DNA of 64,000 bases, from contig NZ_WHZU01000007.1 of assembly GCF_010667655.1 (NCBI RefSeq), positions 1 through 64,000 on the forward strand. Direction: 5' to 3'. Numbering within the stretch: position 1 is the first letter of the stretch; each line of letters opens with the position of its first letter. Under the pieces are notes generated by a model. That model worked only from the letters and a program-made list of their open reading frames with translations, did not search any database and had not been told where the DNA came from. Shown piece after piece: positions 7,327 through 17,029 of this stretch. Source of the stretch: Bifidobacterium saimiriisciurei (GTDB taxonomy: Bacteria > Actinomycetota > Actinomycetes > Actinomycetales > Bifidobacteriaceae). Made by a program: the position numbers and the translations under genes.

Positions 7327-9363
7327 TCACGCCTTCTTGCGCGGCTTGTACATCTGCGTGTTGAGCAGGGTGGCATACCGGGCGATGACCTTCGGGCGGA
7401 TGACCTTCATCGAGGCGGTCATGAGGCCGTTCTCCTGGGTGAACTCCTCCGGAAGCACGATGAACTTGCGCACCGACTCGGCGCGGGAGACGCCTTCGTT
7501 CGCCAGGTCGACGAACTTCTGAATCTCCGCGCGCACCGCCGCATTGCCCGCGGCGTCCTCCATCGACATCTCGCGGTCGAGTCCCTTGGACTCCAGCCAC
7601 GGGCGCAGCGCGTCCTCGTCAAGGGTGATGAGCGCGGAGATGAACGGGCGCTTGTCGCCGAGCACCAGCGCCTGCGACACGATCTCGCAGCGCTGGATGA
7701 CCTCCTCGATCGGACCGGGGGAGACGTTCTTGCCGCCGGCCGTGATGATGAGGTCCTTCTTGCGGCCGGTGATGTACAGGAAACCCTCGCCGTCGAGGCG
7801 GCCCAGGTCGCCGGTGGCGAACCAGCCATCCTCGGTGAACGACGCCCGCGTGGCCTCCTCGTTCTTGTGATAGCGGGGGAACACCGAGGCGCCCTTGATC
7901 TGGATCTCGCCGTCCTCGGCGATGCGCAGCGTGAACCCGGGGAACGGGATGCCGACGGAACCCTGACGGAACGGCACTCCCAGCGGGTTGAAGGCGCACG
8001 GCGCGGTCGTCTCGGTGGCGCCATAGCCCTCGTACACCGGCACCTTGGCGCCGCGGAAGAACGCGAGCAGCTCGGGGTCGAGCGGAGCGCCGCCGGAGAC
8101 GATCCAGCGGGCGCGGCCGCCCAGCACATCGCGCAGCGACTTGTACACGATGGGGTCGAAGGATGCGCGACGGGCGCTGATGAGCGCTCCGGCCCTGCCC
8201 TTCTCGGCCACCTCCTTCATATAGTCCTGCGCGGCGGTGACGGCGGCGGCGAACACCAGGCCCTTGGCGCCATGACCGGCCTTCTGCGAGGCTGCGTTGT
8301 ACACCTTTTCCAGCACACGCGGAACCACGATCATCACTGACGGCCTGGCGACCTGCAGATCGGAGATCAGCGTCTTGATGCCCTGTGCGATGTAGACGTG
8401 CAGGGCGCTTGCCACCACGATGTAGTTGATGGCGCGGGCGAAGGAATGCGCCTGCGGCAGAAACAGCAGGATGGTGTTCTTCTCGTCATGCAGCAGGTCG
8501 GGCATGTAGTCGGGCAGATTGAACGCGTCGGCGCAGTAATGCTCATGCGTCATCTCCACGCCCTTCGGGGCCGCGGTGGAGCCGGACGTGTACACGATGG
8601 AGCACAGGTCGGTCTTCTTCACCGAATCGATTCGCTCGTCGAGCACGGCGTCGGAGACGGACGCGCCATAGGCCTGGATCTCGTCGAGGCCGCCGGTCTC
8701 GAGGCACACGATGTGCTCGACGGTGGGGCACTGGGCCAGCACGTTCTCGGCCTCCGCCTTCATGTCGGTGGTCTCGACGATCAGCAGACGGGCGTCGGAG
8801 TTATTGGCGATGTTGCGGATCTGCTCGCCGGAATCGGTGTCGTAGATGGTGGCGAGCACGCCTCCGCAGGCCATGATCGCCGCATCCACGATGTTCCATT
8901 CGTAGCTGGTGCGGCACATGAACGCCACGGCGTCGCCCTTCTTCAGGCCGTAATGCAGCAGGCCCTTCGCGGTGATGCGGATGTCGGCGAGCGTTTCGTC
9001 GGCGGTCTTCGTCACCCACTGGCCGTCCCTCTTGAACGTGTACAGCGGCTTGTCGCCCATGCGGTCGGCGCGGTCGGCGTAGATATCGTAGATGCTGGTC
9101 CCCTCGTCAAGCGGGGGGTTGCCGTCGGTGCGGGCCGCAAGCAGACCGTTGTCCATGTATGTCGTGGTGGGGTAGTCCGGCCCCCAGTAATCAACATGGG
9201 GAAGATCGTCGGGGGAGACGGGCTCCTCCGCGGTCGGATTGTCGGGAAGTCCGTCGTCGTTCAGATCGTCGCTGCCGGGGTAGTCCAGATAGTTGCGTCC
9301 GAGATTTGCCGCGCGATGCGCCGCGGTGGCCACTGCGTTTTTTGCGGAACCGATAAGACCCAC
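7327..9363 (-). CDS. Long-chain fatty acid--CoA ligase / AMP-dependent synthetase
   Basis: A 678-residue adenylate-forming enzyme that activates a fatty acid to acyl-AMP and then acyl-CoA. The P-loop-like motif YTSGSTAAPKGVEMTHEH, the A5 motif YEGYGATETTAP and the A7/A8 region TGDLGRLDGEGFLYITGRKKD are present. The length and N-terminal region (THKR-like DKPLYTFKRDGQWV) match FadD15-type actinobacterial synthetases. The GTG at 9363 is chosen because GAAGGAG lies 5 nt upstream; a TTG 18 nt earlier would overlap that site. It is transcribed divergently from the transhydrogenase operon. Bifidobacteria are not known for beta-oxidation, so use in lipid synthesis or scavenging is more likely (inference). 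Confidence 0.9.
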   Translation of the reverse strand: MGLIGSAKNAVATAAHRAANLGRNYLDYPGSDDLNDDGLPDNPTAEEPVSPDDLPHVDYWGPDYPTTTYMDNGLLAARTDGNPPLDEGTSIYDIYADRADRMGDKPLYTFKRDGQWVTKTADETLADIRITAKGLLHYGLKKGDAVAFMCRTSYEWNIVDAAIMACGGVLATIYDTDSGEQIRNIANNSDARLLIVETTDMKAEAENVLAQCPTVEHIVCLETGGLDEIQAYGASVSDAVLDERIDSVKKTDLCSIVYTSGSTAAPKGVEMTHEHYCADAFNLPDYMPDLLHDEKNTILLFLPQAHSFARAINYIVVASALHVYIAQGIKTLISDLQVARPSVMIVVPRVLEKVYNAASQKAGHGAKGLVFAAAVTAAQDYMKEVAEKGRAGALISARRASFDPIVYKSLRDVLGGRARWIVSGGAPLDPELLAFFRGAKVPVYEGYGATETTAPCAFNPLGVPFRQGSVGIPFPGFTLRIAEDGEIQIKGASVFPRYHKNEEATRASFTEDGWFATGDLGRLDGEGFLYITGRKKDLIITAGGKNVSPGPIEEVIQRCEIVSQALVLGDKRPFISALITLDEDALRPWLESKGLDREMSMEDAAGNAAVRAEIQKFVDLANEGVSRAESVRKFIVLPEEFTQENGLMTASMKVIRPKVIARYATLLNTQMYKPRKKA

Positions 9364-9475
9364 GAGTTCTCCTTCATTCAATAGTCCTAACGCACTCTAG
9401 TAGGAGGGCCTCCCGTTACGCTACCGTAGGGACGCGCGTCGGCGTCGGGCAATACGCCGCATATATCGAATGATG

Positions 9476-9488
9476 GGCAATTGTTGCC
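9476..9488. promoter_or_regulatory. Inverted repeat overlapping the pnt promoter (putative operator)
   Basis: GGCAA-TTG-TTGCC is a perfect 5-bp inverted repeat at 9476-9488. It covers the -35 hexamer of the predicted pnt promoter, so a protein bound here would block transcription. The regulator is unknown. Confidence 0.4.
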
Positions 9489-9511
9489 ATTTGTTGACTT
9501 TGATATAGACT
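9484..9511 (+). promoter_or_regulatory. Predicted promoter of pntAA-pntAB-pntB
   Basis: TTGCCA (9484-9489) and TAGACT (9506-9511) with a 16-nt spacer, in an AT-rich patch between divergent genes. The predicted leader is about 52 nt. Confidence 0.55.
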
Positions 9512-9570
9512 TGACGGGGCGCCGCGAACTGTTGCGACGCTGTTACAGAAAGATTACGAGGGAGGACCAG

Positions 9571-10731
9571 GTGGCGGAAGATACGCAATCGACCATCACT
9601 TATGGAATTTTCAATGAGGCCGGCGAGCATGAGTCTCGTGTGGCGCTCACCCCGGACATCGTCAAACGACTCAAGCGTTCCGCCGTCGATTGCGTCATCG
9701 AACGCAATGCAGGGTATGCCGCAGGATTCAGCGACGACGATTATATCAAGGCAGGAGCCAGGGTCGTTACCAAGGATGAGGTCATTGCACAGTCGCAGGC
9801 CTTCGGATTCGTAGAACGTCCGGACGACGATCTCGTCGCCCGCCTGCCCAAGGGCTCCTGGGTCATCGGCATGCTCGGTTCGTTCACCGACCAGGAGTAT
9901 GTGGACCGTCTTGACAAGGCCGGGCTCGTCGGCGTGGGCATCGAAAAGCTGCCCCGCCAGCTCAGCTCCGCGCAGTCCATGGACGAGATGACCAGCCAGA
10001 ACTCCGTCATGGGATACAAGGCCGTGCTCAAGGCCGCCGACGCCTACGGCTCATTCTTCCCCATGATGACCACCGCCGCCGGCACCATACGTCCGGCCAA
10101 GGTGCTCATCCTGGGTGCGGGCATCGCCGGACTCCAGGCCATCGGCACCGCCCGCCGACTCGGTGCGGTCGTCACCGCATACGACGTGCGCCCCGCGGCC
10201 AGGGGCGAGGTCGAATCCCTGGGCGCCAAGTTCCTCGAACTTGGCCTCGACTTCTCGAAGGGCCAGGGCGAGGGCGGCTACGCCCGTCAGCTCACCGCAG
10301 AGGAGCAGGCCGCTCAGCAGGCCGCCGTCGACAAGAAGGCCGCGGAGTTCGACGTCGTCATCACCACCGCCAAGGTCCCCGGACGCAAGCCCCCGATGCT
10401 GCTCACCAAGGCCGGCGTCGACGGCCTGCACCGCGGCGCCGTGATCGTCGACTGCGCCGCCAGCGACCTCGGCGGCAACGTCGAAGGCTCCAAGCCCAAC
10501 CAGACCGTCGTCACCGACAACGGCGTGCAGCTCATCGGCGCCCCCGACCTCGCCAGCGGCGTCGCCACCACGGCGTCCAACCTGCTCGCCCGCAACGTCG
10601 CCGACGTGCTCGCCCACTTCGTGAACGACGGCAGGCTCGCCATGGACCTCACCGAGGAACTCGACAACGCGCTCATCGTCGCCGGCCGCGTCGAAGCGCC
10701 GGCACCGGCCGCAGAAGAAGAGGAGAAGTGA
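9571..10731 (+). CDS. pntAA: NAD(P) transhydrogenase subunit alpha 1 (NAD-binding domain)
   Basis: A 386-residue soluble dI domain of the proton-translocating transhydrogenase, which moves hydride between NADH and NADP+. The alanine-dehydrogenase-like N-terminal part (GIFNEAGEHESRVALTPD) is followed by the NAD-binding Rossmann motif ILGAGIAGLQAIGTARRLGA and ITTAKVPGRKPPMLLTK. The GTG at 9571 follows GAGGGAGGA, and the longer frame upstream is the untranslated leader. The stop is 2 nt ahead of pntAB, so the two are coupled. In E. coli this domain is fused to the membrane part; here it is a separate gene, as in Rhodospirillum rubrum. Confidence 0.93.
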   Translation: MAEDTQSTITYGIFNEAGEHESRVALTPDIVKRLKRSAVDCVIERNAGYAAGFSDDDYIKAGARVVTKDEVIAQSQAFGFVERPDDDLVARLPKGSWVIGMLGSFTDQEYVDRLDKAGLVGVGIEKLPRQLSSAQSMDEMTSQNSVMGYKAVLKAADAYGSFFPMMTTAAGTIRPAKVLILGAGIAGLQAIGTARRLGAVVTAYDVRPAARGEVESLGAKFLELGLDFSKGQGEGGYARQLTAEEQAAQQAAVDKKAAEFDVVITTAKVPGRKPPMLLTKAGVDGLHRGAVIVDCAASDLGGNVEGSKPNQTVVTDNGVQLIGAPDLASGVATTASNLLARNVADVLAHFVNDGRLAMDLTEELDNALIVAGRVEAPAPAAEEEEK

Positions 10732-10733
10732 TC

Positions 10734-11047
10734 ATGCCCGATCTCGTCGTTTCGATCACCCTGTTCGTCCTTGCCCTGCTCATCGGCATCGAAGTCATCG
10801 GCAAAGTGCCGGCGACCCTCCACACGCCGCTGATGTCGGGCGCCAACTCCATCCACGGCATCGTCATCGTCGGCGTCGTCATCGTCGCCGCCGAGGCGCA
10901 GACCCCGCTCGCCTACGTGTTCATCTTCCTCGCCGCCGTGCTGGGAACCATGAACGTCGTCGGCGGCTACGTGGTCACCGACCGCATGCTGGAGATGTTC
11001 AAGAGCTCGAAGCCCTCCAAGAAGGACCAGAAGGAAGGCGATAAGTA

Positions 11048-11048
<1 letters not shown>
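10734..11048 (+). CDS. pntAB: NAD(P) transhydrogenase subunit alpha 2 (membrane)
   Basis: A 104-residue membrane subunit with about three hydrophobic helices (LVVSITLFVLALLIG; GIVIVGVVIVAAE; YVFIFLAAVLGTM) and the conserved VGGYVVTDRMLEMF before a lysine-rich tail. It is the N-terminal part of the proton channel domain dII. The ATG at 10734 follows AGAGGAGAAG; a GTG at 10728 would add two residues. Its stop overlaps the pntB ATG by one base. Confidence 0.92.
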
Positions 11049-12460
<1,412 letters not shown>

Positions 12461-12478
12461 CGGAGCGTCATCCGCGTT

Positions 12479-12519
12479 GCGGAGCACTCGACGTACCCTT
12501 GTACGCCTTCGTGCTCCGC
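12479..12519 (+). other. Branched hairpin after pntB
   Basis: A 9-bp outer stem (12479-12487 with 12511-12519) encloses a second 5-bp stem (12492-12496 with 12501-12505). There is no T-run, so it may protect the 3' end rather than terminate. Confidence 0.4.
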
Positions 12520-12552
12520 GCCTAGAAGCCGCACACATTATGTGATCCTCTC

Positions 12553-12596
12553 GAGAAGCGCCGTGGAATCCGGATTTGGATTCCACGGCGTTTCTC
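12553..12596 (+). terminator. Terminator of the pnt operon
   Basis: A 19-bp stem with one G-T pair (12553-12571 with 12578-12596) and 6-nt loop. The 3' arm ends in TTTCTC. Confidence 0.75.
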
Positions 12597-12649
12597 GTAT
12601 CGGAAGTGTGTGGCTTTCATACAGAACATGGAACATCGGCGTTCCCTGG

Positions 12650-12678
12650 TTTACATACCGGAAACATGACGATACGCT
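12650..12678 (+). promoter_or_regulatory. Predicted promoter of the DMT transporter
   Basis: TTTACA (12650-12655) and TACGCT (12673-12678), 17-nt spacer. The likely start point, about 7 nt further on, falls at or after the ATG at 12682. This makes the start codon of the gene uncertain. Confidence 0.4.
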
Positions 12679-12681
12679 TAC

Positions 12682-13671
12682 ATGCCTGTGAGGAAGATAG
12701 CGTATTGCGTGTTGGAGAAGACCCCGGCCGTCGTCATCGTGGCCGTCGAGGGAATGCTCATGTATTTCGCCACCGGCGTGGCCAAAAGCGTGTTCACCCA
12801 GATCAATCCATTGTGCGCGGCATGGTACCGTTTCGGATTCCTTGCCGTCATGATGCTGGCCTGGCGTCGCCCATGGCGCAGGGAAGTACGCCAGACCCTT
12901 CCCAACACGCGGCGCGACTGGCTCATCACCGCGGGCTGCGGACTTGCCATCGTGGCGATGAACACCATGTTCTACCTGGCGATCAGCGAGATGAACATGG
13001 GCATGGCCGTCGCCATAGAATTCATCGGCCCGCTCGGCGTGGCCGTCATCAGCGGACGCAACTGGCGCGAACGCATCGGCGTCGCCATCGCCGCCGCGGG
13101 CGTCGTCCTGCTCGCGGGCGTCTCCATCGCCTCTCCCGACGGCGGCAGCTTCCTGATCGGTCTCGCGGCCATCCTCGTCGGCGGAACGATGTGGGGGATC
13201 TACATCGTCATGGGGCGCAAGGTGGCGCATGCCGGCAGCCCGCTCAACCGCCTTTCCGTAGCCATGTGCATAGGATTCGCCGCCCAGTCCCTGTTTCTTG
13301 CGGTCCCTGCGGTGCGCGGCCTGTTCCAGCCGCCCGCCTCAGCCACCTGGCTGGTCGATGAAGGCGCGTGGGGCATCGCCCACCTGCTGCTGCTCATGCT
13401 CGTGGTGTCGGTGCTCAGCTCCTTCTTCCCATACGTCATCGACCAGGTGGTCATGCGCAAGACAACGCCCGGCACCTTTTCGGTCATGCAGTCCATGTAT
13501 CCGGCGGTGGCCGTGGGCGTCGGCCTCATGTTCGGCGAGGTTCCGGGCATCGGGGAGCTCATCGGGGTCGGTTGCGTGATGCTTGCCGTCGTCGTCACGT
13601 TCTCCGGGGACGAGCATGCGTCCAACCGCAGCCACGCCGATCTGCAGGCGTCGATGGACACTGCCGCGTGA
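12682..13671 (+). CDS. EamA/DMT family transporter (RhtA-like exporter)
   Basis: A 329-residue membrane protein with about ten hydrophobic segments in two EamA repeats (MCAAWYRFGF... and AHLLLLMLVVSVLSSFFPYVID). Motifs such as NTMFYLAISEMNMGMAVAIEFIGPLGVA are typical of the RhtA branch (threonine/homoserine export). Metabolite identity is not proven by sequence. The ATG at 12682 lacks a ribosome binding site and lies 3 nt after a -10-like hexamer, so the GTG at 12688 is a possible alternative start. It is probably transcribed alone. Confidence 0.85.
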   Translation: MPVRKIAYCVLEKTPAVVIVAVEGMLMYFATGVAKSVFTQINPLCAAWYRFGFLAVMMLAWRRPWRREVRQTLPNTRRDWLITAGCGLAIVAMNTMFYLAISEMNMGMAVAIEFIGPLGVAVISGRNWRERIGVAIAAAGVVLLAGVSIASPDGGSFLIGLAAILVGGTMWGIYIVMGRKVAHAGSPLNRLSVAMCIGFAAQSLFLAVPAVRGLFQPPASATWLVDEGAWGIAHLLLLMLVVSVLSSFFPYVIDQVVMRKTTPGTFSVMQSMYPAVAVGVGLMFGEVPGIGELIGVGCVMLAVVVTFSGDEHASNRSHADLQASMDTAA

Positions 13672-13696
13672 CAAATCGCGTCATCCATGCTATTCT
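13668..13696 (+). promoter_or_regulatory. Predicted promoter of rplY
   Basis: GTGACA (13668-13673, overlapping the previous stop) and TATTCT (13691-13696) with upstream TGC, 17-nt spacer. It predicts an unusually long leader of about 150 nt before the L25 start. Confidence 0.5.
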
Positions 13697-13852
13697 TGAC
13701 GACTGTTGTCTTGGCGAGGGAAGGCGAACGGATTCGCGCTTCCGTAATCGACTCGACGTATGGTTCTCCGTTCACGGTGTTCTCTGCGGCGCGTCGATGC
13801 GCCGAAACGAAAAAGACGAATTACCGATTGTTGTGATCTAAAGGAGAACATC

Positions 13853-14467
13853 ATGGCAGATATCACCCTCGAAGGCGCTGTCCGCACCGAGTTCGGCAAG
13901 GGCGCTGCCCGCCGCATGCGCGTCGCCAAGCTGGTTCCGGCCACCGTGTACGCCGGCGGCGAAGAGCCCACCTTCCTGCAGCTCCCGATGAAGGAGACCA
14001 CCAACGCCCTGCGTCGCACGAACGCCCTGTTCGAGCTGAAGTTCGGCGAGGACTCCAAGCTCGCCGTCGTCAAGGACGTGCAGCGCAACCCCGTCAAGCA
14101 GCAGATCGAGCACGTCGACTTCTACGAGGTGCGCGCCGGCGAGAAGATCGAGGTCGAGGTCCCGGTCTTCGTCGAAGGCACCCCGAAGGGCGCCGCCGTG
14201 GCGTTCGTCGACATCCAGGAGCTCAAGGTCAAGGCCGATGTCGCCAACCTGCCCGAGCGCATCACCGTGAGCGTCGAAGGCCTCGTGGACGGCACCAAGG
14301 TGCTGGCCAAGGACGTCGTCCTGCCGGAGGGCGTGGAGCTCATCCACGACGATCCGGAAGAGTCCGTCGTCACCGTCGAGGTTCCTGAGGACGCCTCCGA
14401 GGCCGCCGCTCCGGCCGCCGACGCCACCGTCGACTCTGCCGCCGCTCCGGCCGCCGACGCCGAGTGA
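13853..14467 (+). CDS. rplY: 50S ribosomal protein L25 (CTC family)
   Basis: A 204-residue L25 of the general-stress CTC type, which binds 5S rRNA in the central protuberance. The N-terminal beta-barrel (LEGAVRTEFGKGAARRMR) is followed by the C-terminal TL5-like domain (PVFVEGTPKGAA...). It ends in an alanine-rich low-complexity tail with repeated APAADA. The ATG at 13853 has AAAGGAGA about 5 nt upstream; an upstream ATG in frame would add 31 poorly conserved residues. Two terminators follow. Confidence 0.94.
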   Translation: MADITLEGAVRTEFGKGAARRMRVAKLVPATVYAGGEEPTFLQLPMKETTNALRRTNALFELKFGEDSKLAVVKDVQRNPVKQQIEHVDFYEVRAGEKIEVEVPVFVEGTPKGAAVAFVDIQELKVKADVANLPERITVSVEGLVDGTKVLAKDVVLPEGVELIHDDPEESVVTVEVPEDASEAAAPAADATVDSAAAPAADAE

Positions 14468-14512
14468 CCTCGTCGATAGGACGCTGAACCAGTGGCCCGC
14501 AGGGCCGCATAG

Positions 14513-14544
14513 GCAAAGAGCCCACCTCGGTGTGGGCTCTTTGC
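14513..14544. terminator. Terminator after rplY
   Basis: A perfect 13-bp stem (14513-14525 with 14532-14544) and 6-nt loop. The arms carry AAA/TTT. Confidence 0.8.
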
Positions 14545-14558
14545 ATTGGAATGGAGGA

Positions 14559-14585
14559 CGGCCGCGTCTCCGTGCGGCCGCTTTT
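14559..14585 (+). terminator. Second terminator after rplY
   Basis: A 7-bp GC stem (14559-14565 with 14574-14580) followed by CTTTT. It backs up the hairpin just before it. Confidence 0.65.
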
Positions 14586-14718
14586 CATAATGTGAACTTT
14601 CTCAGTGACGGATAATCCTCATGTGAGAGAGTGTTACTCAGTTCGATGCCAGAAGCATCGATGGCATACCCGCAGCCGGGCGAATCCTCGTCCGGCAATG
14701 GAATAAAAGAAGCTAAGA

Positions 14719-15846
14719 ATGACAGAAAATACTCATCACGATCCGGCGGCGCTGTCCAAGCTGGCCGACGCCTTCACCGTCCTGCCCAACGAGAACCCGG
14801 CATCCGACGCCAAGCGTCAGGAGCTCATCGACAAGCCGGCGTTCGGACAGGTCTTCTCCGACAACATGACCCACATGACGTGGACCAAGGGCGAAGGCTG
14901 GTCGGATCGTCGCGTCGAGCCGTACGCCCCGCTCAAGATGGACCCGGGTGCTTCCGTGCTGCACTACGCGCAGGAGTGCTTCGAGGGCCTCAAGGCCTAT
15001 CATCACGCCGACGGTTCCGTCTGGCTGTTCCGTCCGGATGCCAACGCCGAGCGTTTCCAGAACTCCGCCAAGCGCCTGTACCTGCCGGAGCTGTCCATCG
15101 ACGACTTCCTCGGCTCCGTGGCCGCCCTGGTCAAGCGTGACGCCGCCTGGGTGCCCACCCGTCGCGAATACACGCTGTACATGCGTCCGTTCATGTTCGC
15201 CTCCGAGCCGTTCCTCGGCGTGCGCGCCCCGCAGGAAGTGGACTACTGCGTGATCGCCTCCCCGTCCGGCCCGTACTTCCCGGGCGGTGTCAAGCCCGTG
15301 AGCATCTGGGTGGAGGACAAGTGGTTCCGCACCGGCCCCGGCGGCACCGGCTTCGCCAAGTGCGGCGGCAACTACGCGGCATCCCTGCTCGGCGAGTACA
15401 CCGGCATCGAGAACGGCTGCGAGCAGGTGTGCTTCGTGGACGCCGCCACCAAGACCTATCTTGAGGAGCTCGGTGGCATGAACATGATGGTCGTGCACAA
15501 GGACGGCCACGTGGAGACCCCGTCCCTGACCGGCAACATCCTGCCCGGCGTCACCCGCCGCTCGCTCATCCAGCTGCTGCAGGACAACGGCCACGACGTG
15601 GTCGAGACCATGATCGCCCTCGAGCAGCTGCTTGAGGACATCAAGTCCGGCGAGGTCACCGAGGTGTTCGCATGCGGCACCGCCGCCATCATCACCCCGA
15701 TCGGCCGCTTCAAGTCCGAGAAGTTCGACGTCACCGTCGCCGAAGGCGGCGTCGGCGAGCTGACCCAGTCGCTGCGCGACCAGCTGCTCGGCATCCAGCT
15801 TGGCGAGATCGAGGATCCGCACAACTGGATGTGGAAGGTCTGCTAG
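14719..15846 (+). CDS. ilvE: Branched-chain amino acid aminotransferase
   Basis: A 375-residue PLP enzyme (class IV, BCAT type II like) that makes or degrades leucine, isoleucine and valine by exchange with glutamate. The PLP lysine lies in GFAKCGGNYAASLLGEY. Other BCAT motifs are LHYAQECFEGLKAYHHADG, ELGGMNMMVV and EVFACGTAAIITPIG. The length fits the family. A roughly 100-nt leader follows a GATAAT hexamer at 14611. No T-box or leader peptide rich in branched-chain residues is visible. A strong terminator follows. Confidence 0.95.
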   Translation: MTENTHHDPAALSKLADAFTVLPNENPASDAKRQELIDKPAFGQVFSDNMTHMTWTKGEGWSDRRVEPYAPLKMDPGASVLHYAQECFEGLKAYHHADGSVWLFRPDANAERFQNSAKRLYLPELSIDDFLGSVAALVKRDAAWVPTRREYTLYMRPFMFASEPFLGVRAPQEVDYCVIASPSGPYFPGGVKPVSIWVEDKWFRTGPGGTGFAKCGGNYAASLLGEYTGIENGCEQVCFVDAATKTYLEELGGMNMMVVHKDGHVETPSLTGNILPGVTRRSLIQLLQDNGHDVVETMIALEQLLEDIKSGEVTEVFACGTAAIITPIGRFKSEKFDVTVAEGGVGELTQSLRDQLLGIQLGEIEDPHNWMWKVC

Positions 15847-15872
15847 CCGGAATCGATTCCGTGGCATGAACG

Positions 15873-15920
15873 AATCGTGTGGAGCCTGTATCATCAGGCC
15901 CACACGATTTTTCTTTTTTC
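15873..15920 (+). terminator. Terminator of ilvE
   Basis: A 15-bp stem with one bulge (15873-15888 with 15895-15909), then a T-rich run. It is strong and separates ilvE from the nucleoside hydrolase gene. Confidence 0.9.
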
Positions 15921-15951
15921 CGGAAAACGAGATACGACGGGAGCGGCTACG

Positions 15952-16926
15952 ATGGCCAGGTCTATCATCATCGACACGGACTGCGGATCGGACGACGCCA
16001 TGGCCATCGCCATGGCGCTCAACGACCCCGCATACGACATATTGATGTTCACCACGGTGGCGGGCAACGTTCCGCTCGGACAGGCAGTGGACAACACGCT
16101 GACCACCATCGAACGTTCCAGCACCTATGAGCCGCCCGTATACCGGGGCAGCGCGTCCATGCTGTTCAATCCGCTCGTCTATGCGTATGAGACCCACGGC
16201 GACGACGGCATGGGCGACCTGGGATATACGCCGCAAAGGCTTCGGGCCTCCGAAGGCAATGCCGTGCTGCGCATGCTCGAGGCCCTGCGAGACCATGAGC
16301 CGCATACGATCGACATCGTCGCACTGGGGCCTCTGACCAATATCGCCATCGCCCTGAAGCTCGATCCCGCGACGATGCGGCGGGTCGGACGCATCGTCGC
16401 CATGGCCGGCGCCGGCCTCGGCGCGGGCAACGTGACTCCGGTGGCCGAATTCAACGTATGGCAGGACGCCGAGGCCGCACGCATCGTGGCGGAATCCGGC
16501 CTGCCGGACATCACGTTCGTCGGATGGGACGCCTCGCTCGGCTACAGCATGCTGAACGAACAGGAGATGCGACGCATCCGCGAAAGCGGGGACCTCGGGC
16601 GCTTCGTCATCGACATCAACCACGTGCTGGCGGAACTGAACCGCGAACGTTTCGGCGTCCCCTGCCTTGATATGGCGGACCCTGCGGCGATGGCCGCGGC
16701 ATTGCATCCCGAATGCGTCGCCGAATGCGCCCCCTACTACTGCCAGGTAGACACGACGCCGGGACCGGGCTACGGTTCCGTGATCGTCGACCGCAACCGG
16801 TTCTCCGGCAAGGAACCCAACATCCGCATATGCAGCGCGCTCGACCCCGCCGCGTACAAAGGCTACATCTACGGCACGCTCGGGGTCGACGGCGGAGGTC
16901 ATGAGCGCGCCAACATGAACGGATGA
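15952..16926 (+). CDS. Inosine-uridine preferring nucleoside hydrolase family protein
   Basis: A 324-residue enzyme of the IU-NH family that splits the N-glycosidic bond of ribonucleosides for base salvage. The calcium-binding motif DTDCGSDDAMAIAMAL is at the N-terminus. VALGPLTNIAIAL and the GAGLGAGNVTPVAEFNVW segment with a metal-site asparagine also match. Base preference cannot be told. The ATG at 15952 follows GGGAG at a normal distance; a longer frame would begin inside the ilvE terminator. It is read alone, with the ilvE terminator upstream. Confidence 0.9.
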   Translation: MARSIIIDTDCGSDDAMAIAMALNDPAYDILMFTTVAGNVPLGQAVDNTLTTIERSSTYEPPVYRGSASMLFNPLVYAYETHGDDGMGDLGYTPQRLRASEGNAVLRMLEALRDHEPHTIDIVALGPLTNIAIALKLDPATMRRVGRIVAMAGAGLGAGNVTPVAEFNVWQDAEAARIVAESGLPDITFVGWDASLGYSMLNEQEMRRIRESGDLGRFVIDINHVLAELNRERFGVPCLDMADPAAMAAALHPECVAECAPYYCQVDTTPGPGYGSVIVDRNRFSGKEPNIRICSALDPAAYKGYIYGTLGVDGGGHERANMNG

Positions 16927-17029
16927 TGAACCTTCCCCCGCCTTCGGCGTGTTCGGAGTTCAAAGTGCTAATGTCTTACCGGTTTTTTGTGCGGAGATGC
17001 CGGTAGGCATGAAGACGGGGGAGGGGCCG

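Noticed and set aside
14586-14718. T-box or leader-peptide attenuator upstream of ilvE
   Set aside because: No T-box sequence, and the short leader frame has no run of Leu, Ile or Val codons.
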